Shown here one piece after another: positions 50,973 through 62,801 of a DNA stretch of 64,000 bases; the first letter of the stretch is position 1; each line of letters starts with the position of its first letter. The translations under genes and the position numbers were made by a program. Origin of the DNA: Lucinisca nassula (lineage: Eukaryota; Mollusca; Bivalvia; Lucinida; Lucinidae). The stretch covers positions 84,852,651 through 84,916,650 of the forward strand of contig OY757026.1 of the NCBI GenBank assembly GCA_963580285.1, written 5' to 3'. The notes beneath the pieces are model-generated. The model searched no databases and was not told the origin of the DNA. It saw nothing but the letters and a program-made list of their open reading frames with translations.

Positions 50973-51755
50973 TCCCCGCCGCTCAGGCCGTTATGACGTG
51001 TGGCGACCAAACACTCCCACTTATCATCATCACGTTCTTTATATGTACATACATGCACAAACTGAGTTATCAGACAAAAACGGCATCATTACAAAATGAA
51101 CTCGTAATTCTTCTTGAACAAAATTATTTCTAATCAACGTGAACATGCTTGTAAAATAAAATTCATTACGGTTCATCATCACGGATAACCCAACAGGCTC
51201 TTGTATGAGTTTGCCCTGATGATGAAGATGTGGTTAAACCCGTCTTAAGTTTACGTCCCCTCTACACCTAATGTCATATTGGGACGGAACCACGGTTTTC
51301 TAACCACAGCTAGTCACAAGTCATGGATCAAACAAGTGACCCGGCGTTTATTAATTACATTCTACAAAAGGGGTCTAAAAGCCTAAATGAATCCAGAATG
51401 AGCGGGTGTCCCAACTTTACGTCTCACCAACATCTAGGGTCAGCATGAGACAGGACCTCACTTAGAAAGACTCATTCTACTACTGGAGAAGCCTGGGATC
51501 AATTCTGCGACGTCTAGCTGGCAAAGCTAGTAGCCTTATCACTACAGGCCACAACAGTGAATTCAGAATAGGCTTCAGAAAGTTGGGGTATACTAGAAGT
51601 AAACCCCTCCAAAACCTACAAGCATGTTCATACAAAAATAATACTAAACATAGATTTAACATACCTTTCAATATACTTTCTATTTCCCCGTCACAATGTT
51701 GTGTTCACTCTTTACAACTTGACCTGCTGCTAAAGTGTCCGTTTTTTTTTCAGGG

Positions 51756-51763
51756 TTTATATA
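51756..51763 (-). promoter_or_regulatory. TATA-like box in the 5' LTR
   Basis: Reads TATATAAA in the element's sense, about 500 bp into the LTR. It lies upstream of an AATAAA in the same LTR, as expected for a U3-R boundary. Other TATA-like strings exist in the LTR (ATATAAAG at the position equal to 42996-43002, and TTATAAAC at the position equal to 41993-41998), so the actual start site is uncertain. Confidence 0.4.
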
Positions 51764-52261
51764 TCTATGAATACTACCGGAAAATCATGCCTACTCATAT
51801 TATCTTGCTCAATTCGTGGCGAGGTGGAGATACCGGCCACAAACAAAGCCAGATAGCAAAAATCGAGTAGATAATGGATTTGCGTTCAAATAGTATATTT
51901 CCCATAGGAAAAATTGATGAAACGACCCTATAATCAATGACATGACTCCTGTCAAAACGAACACCCACACAACACGTGACGGGAATAAAAATCATATATG
52001 GCACAATTTGGCGGTTGGCGATTTTTAGGCAAATTCTATAGGACTCGGCCTTTTAGCGGCCCCCTGTATTGTAAAAACAGCTCTCTATAAACCACCCATG
52101 CATACATCGTATGATATGTGCATGACTTGTTCATGGAGCCGCACAGTTTGCGTACCATATTTCACCTAAAATATTTCACTCGCACCGCCCTACCATATAT
52201 CTACTAAAATAATTTAGATGTGCATAAGCACCAGAGAGGTTTCCTATTCCATCTCGTAACA

Positions 52262-52266
52262 GTAAA
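52262..52266. other. Target-site duplication, right copy (GTAAA)
   Basis: GTAAA immediately follows the LTR end GTAACA and continues into the satellite as ATGGGAGTTG. Landmark arithmetic (656 + 151 - 5 = 802) shows that one target copy plus flanks rebuilds an intact monomer. Confidence 0.95.
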
Positions 52267-53214
52267 ATGGGAGTTGTTTCTGTCAAATAGTTTCGGAGAT
52301 ATAAGGGCCCAAACTTACGGTACTTTGACCTTCTAAGGGCCATAACTCGAAACACAGAGAACGAAGACAACTCCCATTTTATCCCAGGACACTTGGGTCA
52401 AGGGCGCATCATTTGGCAGCAATTATAAGCCGATTCCATCAAGTCACCTTTGCAACATTTAGACACCTTCGGCATATTGTTGTCCCGCCCAAAACTTTAG
52501 GCCCTTATAACTCGAGTGTTTGTATGGCGATTAAGCTGAAATTTTGCATGCTGCTAGTACACCTCAGTGCCTCGAAGAGTGCAAAATTTCATACTGCTAC
52601 AACACGTATCTTGCGAGTTATAAGCCTTTGAAATTCGAGGAAACTAAATTTTGTGCCTATTTCTCGGGAAGACGAAATGAGTTGAGGAAGTGCAGTATGC
52701 CGCTTTCAAAAGGCATTGATGTCGCCTGCCATCGTGCAAAAACTCGCGAACACTGGGGCACTAGAAAGTGCCGAAATAAAGGGCTCATTTTTACATTGAG
52801 GTCTACGGGAAAACCGAATAAAACGCCGCGGCGCTGCCTAGAGGGCGATAACAATAGCGGTTTTTTCACCGTTAGTCCTTCTCAATATAATACACCCTCG
52901 GGGCAAATTACAGATCGCTGCGTTCAATAGAGGCCGAGAAAAGTGGCTTAGAAAATTTGATTGAGGTTACCTGTGGTGGATGCTAAATTCTCATTTTGGT
53001 CACTTTAACGTAGACGCATGAAAACGGTGCCAAAACGTGTCCATGCGTGCCAAACAACCTGGGGTAAAATGGGAGTTGTTTCTGTCAAATAGTTTCGGAG
53101 ATATAAGGGTCCAAACTTACGGTACTTTGACCTTCTAAGGGCCATAACTCGAAACACAGAGAACGAAGACAACTTCCATTTTATCCCAGGACACTTGGGT
53201 CAAGGGCGCATCAT

Positions 53215-54699
53215 TTGGCAGCAATTATAAGCCGATTCCATCAAGTCACCTTTGCAACATTTAGACACCTTCGGCATATTGTTGTCCCGCCCAAAACTTT
53301 AGGCCCTTATAACTCGAGTGTTTGTATGGCGATTAAGCTGAAATTTAGCATGCTGCTAGTACACCTCAGTGCCTCGAAGAGTGCAAAATTTCATACTGCT
53401 ACAACACGTATCTTGCGAGTTATAAGCCTTTGAAATTCGAGGAAACTAAACTTTGTGCCTATTTCTCGGGAAGACGAAATGAGTTGAAGAGGTGCAGTAT
53501 GCCGCTTTCAAAAGGCATTGATGTCGCCTGCCATCGTGCAATAACTCGAGAACACTGGGGCACTAGAAAGTGCCGAAATAAAGGGCTCATTTTTACATTG
53601 AGGTCTACGGAAAAACCGAATAAAACGCCGCGGCGCAGCCTAGAGGGCGATAACAATAGCGGTTTTTCACCGTTAGTCCTTCTCAATATAATACACCCTC
53701 GGGGCAAATTACAGATCGCTGCGTTCAATAGAGGCCGAGAACACTTTAACGTAGACGCATGAAAACGGTGCCAAAACGTGTCCATGCGTGCCAAACAACC
53801 TGGGGTAAAATGGGAGTTGTTTCTGTCAAATAGTTTCGGAGATATAAGGGCCCAAACTTACGGTACTTTGACCTTCTAAGGGCCATAACTCGAAACACAG
53901 AGAACGAAGACAACTCCCATTTTATCCCAGGACACTTGGGTCAAGGGCGCATCATTTGGCAGCAATTATAAGCCGATTCCATCAAGTCACCTTTGCAACA
54001 TTTAGACACCTTCGGCATATTGTTGTCCCGCCCAAAACTTTAGGCCCTTATAACTCGAGTGTTTGTATGGCGATTAAGCTGAAATTTAGCATGCTGCTAG
54101 TACACCTCAGTGCCTCGAAGAGTGCAAAATTTCATACTGCTAAAAAAAACGTATCTTGCGAGTTATAAGCCTTTGAAATTCGAGGAAACTAAACTTTGTG
54201 CCTATTTCTCGGGAAGACGAAATGAGTTGAAGAGGTGCAGTATGCCGCTTTCATAAGGCATTGATGTCGCCTGCCATCGTGCAAAAACTCGCGAACACTG
54301 GGGCACTAGAATGTGCCGAAATAAAGGGCTCATTTTTACATTGAGATCTACGGAAAAACCGAATAAAACGCCGCGGCGCAGCCTAGAGGGCGATAACAAT
54401 AGCGGTTTTTTCACCGTTAGTCCTTCTCAATATAATACACCCTCGGGGCAAATTACAGATCGCTGCGTTCAATAGAGGCCGAGAACACTTTAACGTAGAC
54501 GCATGAAAACGGTGCCAAAACGTGTCCATGCGTGCCACACTACCTGGGGTAAAATGGGAGTTGTTTCTGTCAAATAGTTTCGGAGATATAAGGGCCCAAA
54601 CTTACGGTACTTTGACCTTCTAAGGGCCATAACTCGAAACACAGAGAACGAAGACAACTCCCATTTTATCCCAGGACACTTGGGTCAAGGGCGCATCAT
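53215..54699. repeat. Two adjacent short monomers (741 and 744 bp) with a shared 60-bp deletion
   Basis: In both units the sequence passes directly from GAGGCCGAGAA to CACTTTAACG, near 53741 and 54485, skipping 60 bp that other copies have. The first unit also lacks one T (GGTTTTTCACC), giving 741 bp. The second has GCTAAAAAAAACGTATC in place of GCTACAACACGTATC, giving 744 bp. They lie at the transition between left-type and right-type monomers. Confidence 0.92.
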
Positions 54700-54783
54700 T
54701 TGGCAGCAATTATAAGCCGATTCCATCAAGTCACCTTTGCAACATTTAGACGCCTTCGGCATATTGTTTTCCCGCCCAAAAAT

Positions 54784-57700
54784 TTAGGCCCTTATAACTC
54801 GAGTGTTTGTATGGCGATTAAGCTGAAATTTTGCATGCTGCTAGTACACCTCAGTGCCTCGAAGAGTGCAAAATTTCATACTGCTACAACACGTATCTTG
54901 CGAGTTATAAGCCTTTGAAATTCGAGGAAACTAAACGTTGTGCCTATTTCTCGGGAAGACGAAATGAGTTGAAGAGGTGCAGTATGCCGCTTTCAAAAGG
55001 CATTGATGTCGCCTGCCATCGTGCAAAAACTCGCGAACACTGGGGCACTAGAAAGTGCCGAAATAAAGGGCTCATTTTTACATTGAGGTCTACAGGAAAA
55101 CCGAATAAAACGCCGCGGCGCAGCCTAGAGGGCGATAACAATAGCGGTTTTTTCACCGTTAGTCCTTCTCAATATAATACACCCACGGGGCAAATTACAG
55201 ATCGCTGCGTTCAATAGAGGCCGAGAAAAGTGGCTTAGAAAATTTGATTGAGGTTACCTGTGGTGGATGCTAAATTCTCATTTTGGTCACTTTAACGTAG
55301 ACGCATGAAAACGGTGCCAAAACGTGTCCATGCGTGCCAAACAACCTGGGGTAAAATGGGAGTTGTTTCTGTCAAATAGTTTCGGAGATATAAGGGCCCA
55401 AACTTACGGTACTTTGACCTTCTAAGGGCCATAACTCGAAACACAGAGAACGAAGACAACTCCCATTTTATCCCAGGACACTTGGGTCAAGGGCGCATCA
55501 TTTGGCAGCAATTATAAGCCGATTCCATCAAGTCACCTTTGCAACATTTAGACACCTTCGGCATATTGTTGTCCTGCCCAAAACTTTAGGCCCTTATAAC
55601 TCGAGTGTTTGTACGGCGATTAAGCTGAAAGTTTGCATGCTGCTAGTACGCCTCAGTGCCTCGAAGAGTGCAAAATTTCATACTGCTACAACACGTATCT
55701 TGCGAGTTATAAGCCTTTGAAATTCGAGGAAACTAAACTTTGTGCCTATTTCTCGGGAAGACGAAATGAGTTGAAGAGGTGCAGTATGCCGCTTTCAAAA
55801 GGCATTGATGTCGCCTTCCATCGTGCAAAAACTCGCGAACACTGGGGCACTAGAAAGTGCCGAAATAAAGAGCTCATTTTTACATTGAGGTCTACGGGAA
55901 AACCGAATAAAACGCCGCGGCGCAGCCTAGAGGGCGATAACAATAGCGGTTTTTTTACCGTTAGTCCTTCTCAATATAATACACCCTCGGGGCAAATTAC
56001 AGATCGCTGCGTTCAATAGAGGCCGAGAAAATTGGCTTAGAAAATTTGATTGAGGTTACCTGTGGTGGATGCTAAATTCTCATTTTGGTCACTTTAACGT
56101 AGACGCATGAAAACGGTGCCAAAACGTGTCCATGCGTGCCAAACAACCTGGGGTAAAATGGGAGTTGTTTCTGTCAAATAGTTTCGGAGATATAAGGGCC
56201 CAAACTTACGGTACTTTGACCTTCTAAGGGCCATAACTCGAAACACAGAGAACGAAGACAACTCCCATTTTATCCCAGGACACTTGGGTCAAGGGCGCAT
56301 CATTTGGCAGCAATTATAAGCCGATTCCATCAAGTCACCTTTGCAACATTTAGACACCTTCGGCATATTGTTGTCCCGCCCAAAACTTTAGGCCCTAATA
56401 ACTCGAGTGTTTGTATGGCGATTAAGCTGAAATTTAGCATGCTGCTAGTATACCTCAGTGCCTCGAAGAGTGCAAAATTTCATACTGCTACAACACGTAT
56501 CTTGCGAGTTATAAGCCTTTGAAATTCGAGGAAACTAAACTTTGTGCCTATTTCTCGGGAAGACGAAATGAGTTGAAGAGGTGCAGTATGCCGCTTTCAA
56601 ACGGCATTGATGTCGCCTGCCATCGTACAAAAACTCGCGAACACTGGGACACTAGAAAGTGCCGAAATAAAGGGCTCATTTTTACATTGAGGTCTACGGG
56701 AAAACCGAATAAAACGCCGCGGCGCAGCCTAGAGGGCGATAACAATAGCGGTTTTTTCACCGTTAGTCCTTCTCAATATAATACACCCTCGGGGCAAATT
56801 ACAGATCGCTGCGTTCAATAGAGGCCGAGAAAAGTGGCTTAGAAAATTTGATTGAGGTTACCTGTGGTGGATGCTAAATTCTCATTTTGGTCACTTTAAC
56901 GTAGACGCATGAAAACGGTGCCAAAACGTGTCCATGCGTGCCAAACAACCTGGGGTAAAATGGTAGTTGTTTCTGTCAAATAGTTTCGGAGATATAAGGG
57001 CCCAAACTTACGGTACTTTGACCTTCTAAGGGCCATAACTCGAAACACAGAGAACGAAGATAACTCCCATTTTATCCCAGGACACTTGGGTCAAGGGCGC
57101 ATTATTTGGCAGCAATTATAAGCCGATTCCATCAAGTCACCTTTGCAACATTTAGACACCTTCGGCATATTGTTGTCCCGCCCAAAACGTTAGGCCCTTA
57201 TAACTCGAGTGTTTGTATGGCGATTAAGCTGAAATTTTGCATGCTGCTAGTACACCTCAGTGCCTCGAAGAGTGCAAAATTTCATACTGCTACAACACGT
57301 ATCTTGCGAGTTATAAGCCTTTGAAATTCGAGGAAACTAAACTTTGTGCCTATTTCTCGGGAAGACGAAATGAGTTGAAGAGGTGCAGTATGCCGCTTTC
57401 AAAAGGCATTGATGTCGCCTGCCATCGTGCAAAAACTCGCGAACACTGGGGCACTAGAAAGTGCCGAAATAAAGAGCTCATTTTTACATTGAGGTCTACG
57501 GGAAAACCGAATAAAACGCCGCGGCGCAGCCTAGAGGGCGATAACAATAGCGTTTTTTTACCGTTAGTCCTTCTCAATATAATACACCCTCGGGGCAAAT
57601 TACAGATCGCTGCGTTCAATAGAGGCCGAGAAAAGTGGCTTAGAAAATTTGATTGAGGTTACCTGTGGTGGATGCTAAATTCTCATTTTGGTCACTTTAA

Positions 57701-60700
57701 CGTAGACGCATGAAAACGGTGCCAAAACGTGTCCATGCGTGCCAAACAACCTGGGGTAAAATGGGAGTTGTTTCTGTCAAATAGTTTCGGAGATATAAGG
57801 GCCCAAACTTACGGTACTTTGACCTTCTAAGGGCCATAACTCGAAACACAGAGAACGAAGACAACTCCCATTTTATCCCAGGACACTTGGGTCAAGGGCG
57901 CATCATTTGGCAGCAATTATAAGCCGATTCCATCAAGTCACCTTTGCAACATTTAGACACCTTCGGCATATTGTTGTCCCGCCCAAAACTTTAGGCCCTT
58001 ATAACTCGAGTGTTTGTATGGCGATTAAGCTGAAATTTAGCCTGCTGCTAGTATACCTCAGTGCCTCGAAGAGTGCAAAATTTCATACTGCTACAACACG
58101 TATCTTGCGAGTTATAAGCCTTTGAAATTCGAGGAAACTAAACTTTGTGCCTATTTCTCGGGAAGACGAAATGAGTTGAAGAGGTGCAGTATGCCGCTTT
58201 CAAACGGCATTGATGTCGCCTGCCATCGTACAAAAACTCGCGAACACTGGGACACTAGAAAGTGCCGAAATAAAGGGCTCATTTTTACATTGAGGTCTAC
58301 GGGAAAACCGAATAAAACGCCGCGGCGCAGCCTAGAGGGCGATAACAATAGCGGTTTTTTCACCGTTAGTCCTTCTCAATATAATACACCCTCGGGGCAA
58401 ATTACAGATCGCTGCGTTCAATAGAGGCCGAGAAAAGTGGCTTAGAAAATTTGATTGAGGTTACCTGTGGTGGATGCTAAATTCTCATTTTGGTCACTTT
58501 AACGTAGACGCATGAAAACGGTGCCAAAACGTGTCCATGCGTGCCAAACAACCTGGGGTAAAATGGTAGTTGTTTCTGTCAAATAGTTTCGGAGATATAA
58601 GGGCCCAAACTTACGGTACTTTGACCTTCTAAGGGCCATAACTCGAAACACAGAGAACGAAGATAACTCCCATTTTATCCCAGGACACTTGGGTCAAGGG
58701 CGCATTATTTGGCAGCAATTATAAGCCGATTCCATCAAGTCACCTTTGCAACATTTAGACACCTTCGGCATATTGTTGTCCCGCCCAAAACTTTAGGCCC
58801 TTATAACTCGAGTGTTTGTATGGCGATTAAGCTGAAATTTTGCATGCTGCTAGTACACCTCAGTGCCTCGAAGAGTGCAAAATTTCATACTGCTACAACA
58901 CGTATCTTGCGAGTTATAAGCCTTTGAAATTCGAGGAAACTAAACGTTGTGCCTATTTCTCGGGAAGACGAAATGAGTTGAAGAGGTGCAGTATGCCGCT
59001 TTCAAAAGGCATTGATGTCGCCTGCCATCGTGCAAAAACTCGCGAACACTGGGGCACTAGAAAGTGCCGAAATAAAGGGCTCATTTTTACATTGAGGTCT
59101 ACAGGAAAACCGAATAAAACGCCGCGGCGCAGCCTAGAGGGCGATAACAATAGCGGTTTTTTCACCGTTAGTCCTTCTCAATATAATACACCCACGGGGC
59201 AAATTACAGATCGCTGCGTTCAATAGAGGCCGAGAAAAGTGGCTTAGAAAATTTGATTGAGGTTACCTGTGGTGGATGCTAAATTCTCATTTTGGTCACT
59301 TTAACGTAGACGCATGAAAACGGTGCCAAAACGTGTCCATGCGTGCCAAACAACCTGGGGTAAAATGGGAGTTGTTTCTGTCAAATAGTTTCGGAGATAT
59401 AAGGGCCCAAACTTACGGTACTTTGACCTTCTAAGGGCCATAACTCGAAACACAGAGAACGAAGACAACTCCCATTTTATCCCAGGACACTTGGGTCAAG
59501 GGCGCATCATTTGGCAGCAATTATAAGCCGATTCCATCAAGTCACCTTTGCAACATTTAGACACCTTCGGCATATTGTTGTCCTGCCCAAAACTTTAGGC
59601 CCTTATAACTCGAGCGTTTGTACGGCGATTAAGCTGAAAGTTTGCATGCTGCTAGTACGCCTCAGTGCCTCGAAGAGTGCAAAATTTCATACTGCTACAA
59701 CACGTATCTTGCGAGTTATAAGCCTTTGAAATTCGAGGAAACTAAACTTTGTGCCTATTTCTCGGGAAGACGAAATGAGTTGAAGAGGTGCAGTATGCCG
59801 CTTTCAAAAGGCATTGATGTCGCCTTCCATCGTGCAAAAACTCGCGAACACTGGGGCACTAGAAAGTGCCGAAATAAAGAGCTCATTTTTACATTGAGGT
59901 CTACGGGAAAACCGAATAAAACGCCGCGGCGCAGCCTAGAGGGCGATAACAATAGCGGTTTTTTTACCGTTAGTCCTTCTCAATATAATACACCCTCGGG
60001 GCAAATTACAGATCGCTGCGTTCAATAGAGGCCGAGAAAATTGGCTTAGAAAATTTGATTGAGGTTACCTGTGGTGGATGCTAAATTCTCATTTTGGTCA
60101 CTTTAACGTAGACGCATGAAAACGGTGCCAAAACGTGTCCATGCGTGCCAAACAACCTGGGGTAAAATGGGAGTTGTTTCTGTCAAATAGTTTCGGAGAT
60201 ATAAGGGCCCAAACTTACGGTACTTTGACCTTCTAAGGGCCATAACTCGAAACACAGAGAACGAAGACAACTCCCATTTTATCCCAGGACACTTGGGTCA
60301 AGGGCGCATCATTTGGCAGCAATTATAAGCCGATTCCATCAAGTCACCTTTGCAACATTTAGACACCTTCGGCATATTGTTGTCCCGCCCAAAACTTTAG
60401 GCCCTAATAACTCGAGTGTTTGTATGGCGATTAAGCTGAAATTTAGCATGCTGCTAGTATACCTCAGTGCCTCGAAGAGTGCAAAATTTCATACTGCTAC
60501 AACACGTATCTTGCGAGTTATAAGCCTTTGAAATTCGAGGAAACTAAACTTTGTGCCTATTTCTCGGGAAGACGAAATGAGTTGAAGAGGTGCAGTATGC
60601 CGCTTTCAAACGGCATTGATGTCGCCTGCCATCGTACAAAAACTCGCGAACACTGGGACACTAGAAAGTGCCGAAATAAAGGGCTCATTTTTACATTGAG

Positions 60701-62801
60701 GTCTACGGGAAAACCGAATAAAACGCCGCGGCGCAGCCTAGAGGGCGATAACAATAGCGGTTTTTTCACCGTTAGTCCTTCTCAATATAATACACCCTCG
60801 GGGCAAATTACAGATCGCTGCGTTCAATAGAGGCCGAGAAAAGTGGCTTAGAAAATTTGATTGAGGTTACCTGTGGTGGATGCTAAATTCTCATTTTGGT
60901 CACTTTAACGTAGACGCATGAAAACGGTGCCAAAACGTGTCCATGCGTGCCAAACAACCTGGGGTAAAATGGTAGTTGTTTCTGTCAAATAGTTTCGGAG
61001 ATATAAGGGCCCAAACTTACGGTACTTTGACCTTCTAAGGGCCATAACTCGAAACACAGAGAACGAAGATAACTCCCATTTTATCCCAGGACACTTGGGT
61101 CAAGGGCGCATTATTTGGCAGCAATTATAAGCCGATTCCATCAAGTCACCTTTGCAACATTTAGACACCTTCGGCATATTGTTGTCCCGCCCAAAACGTT
61201 AGGCCCTTATAACTCGAGTGTTTGTATGGCGATTAAGCTGAAATTTTGCATGCTGCTAGTACACCTCAGTGCCTCGAAGAGTGCAAAATTTCATACTGCT
61301 ACAACACGTATCTTGCGAGTTATAAGCCTTTGAAATTCGAGGAAACTAAACTTTGTGCCTATTTCTCGGGAAGACGAAATGAGTTGAAGAGGTGCAGTAT
61401 GCCGCTTTCAAAAGGCATTGATGTCGCCTGCCATCGTGCAAAAACTCGCGAACACTGGGGCACTAGAAAGTGCCGAAATAAAGAGCTCATTTTTACATTG
61501 AGGTCTACGGGAAAACCGAATAAAACGCCGCGGCGCAGCCTAGAGGGCGATAACAATAGCGTTTTTTTACCGTTAGTCCTTCTCAATATAATACACCCTC
61601 GGGGCAAATTACAGATCGCTGCGTTCAATAGAGGCCGAGAAAAGTGGCTTAGAAAATTTGATTGAGGTTACCTGTGGTGGATGCTAAATTCTCATTTTGG
61701 TCACTTTAACGTAGACGCATGAAAACGGTGCCAAAACGTGTCCATGCGTGCCAAACAACCTGGGGTAAAATGGGAGTTGTTTCTGTCAAATAGTTTCGGA
61801 GATATAAGGGCCCAAACTTACGGTACTTTGACCTTCTAAGGGCCATAACTCGAAACACAGAGAACGAAGACAACTCCCATTTTATCCCAGGACACTTGGG
61901 TCAAGGGCGCATCATTTGGCAGCAATTATAAGCCGATTCCATCAAGTCACCTTTGCAACATTTAGACACCTTCGGCATATTGTTGTCCCGCCCAAAACTT
62001 TAGGCCCTTATAACTCGAGTGTTTGTATGGCGATTAAGCTGAAATTTAGCCTGCTGCTAGTATACCTCAGTGCCTCGAAGAGTGCAAAATTTCATACTGC
62101 TACAACACGTATCTTGCGAGTTATAAGCCTTTGAAATTCGAAGAAACTAAACTTTGTGCCTATTTCTCGGGAAGACGAAATGAGTTGAAGAGGTGCAGTA
62201 TGCCGCTTTCAAACGGCATTGATATCGCCTGCCATCGTACAAAAACTCGCGAACACTGGGACACTAGAAAGTGCCGAAATAAAGGGCTCATTTTTACATT
62301 GAGGTCTACGGGAAAACCGAATAAAACGCCGCGGCGCAGCCTAGAGGGCGATAACAATAGCGGTTTTTTCACCGTTAGTCCTTCTCAATATAATACACCC
62401 TCGGGGCAAATTACAGATCGCTGCGTTCAATAGAGGCCGAGAAAAGTGGCTTAGAAAATTTGATTGAGGTTACCTGTGGTGGATGCTAAATTCTCATTTT
62501 GGTCACTTTAACGTAGACGCATGAAAACGGTGCCAAAACGTGTCCATGCGTGCCAAACAACCTGGGGTAAAATGGTAGTTGTTTCTGTCAAATAGTTTCG
62601 GAGATATAAGGGCCCAAACTTACGGTACTTTGACCTTCTAAGGGCCATAACTCGAAACACAGAGAACGAAGATAACTCCCATTTTATCCCAGGACACTTG
62701 GGTCAAGGGCGCATTATTTGGCAGCAATTATAAGCCGATTCCATCAAGTCACCTTTGCAACATTTAGACACCTTCGGCATATTGTTGTCCCGCCCAAAAC
62801 G
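54784..62801. repeat. Two head-to-tail copies of a five-monomer higher-order repeat (4009 bp)
   Basis: Copy one is about 54784-58792 and copy two about 58793-62801. The ordered variant set AAACGTTGTG/CTACAGG, then TACGGCG/GAAAGTTTG, then CCTAATAA/AAACGGC, then AAACGTTAGG, then TAGCCTGCTG recurs at a constant offset of 4009 bp. By eye the copies differ at 55606 versus 59615, 58133 versus 62142, and 58215 versus 62224. The second and fourth monomers share AAAGAGCTC. The third and fifth share AAACGGC and GGTAGTTG, suggesting an older dimer period inside the pentamer. Confidence 0.9.

Larger units (their letters stand above)
41655..52261 (-). mobile_element. Complete Gmr1-like Ty3/gypsy LTR retrotransposon
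   Basis: The element is 10,607 bp long and transcribed leftward. It has two 2.56-kb LTRs bounded by TGTTAC...GTAACA, a 5-bp target duplication, a primer-binding site, one long gag-pol frame, a polypurine tract and no envelope gene. Pol order is protease, integrase, reverse transcriptase, RNase H. That order is unusual for Ty3/gypsy and typical of Gmr1-like elements; the RT and RNase H motifs are clearly gypsy-type. The LTRs are about 99.7% identical by eye and the frame has no stop, so the copy looks young and possibly autonomous. No second element or nested insertion is visible inside it. Confidence 0.96.
49698..52261 (-). repeat. 5' LTR (2564 bp; upstream in the element's sense)
   Basis: It is a direct repeat of 41655-44219 and begins and ends with the 6-bp inverted terminus TGTTAC/GTAACA. 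It is long for an animal gypsy-type LTR. It should carry the promoter for the leftward transcript. A possible layout, from the TATA-like box and polyadenylation signal, is U3 of about 0.53 kb, R of about 0.4 kb and U5 of about 1.6 kb; this is inference. Short open frames exist on both strands but none resembles a known protein. Confidence 0.96.
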
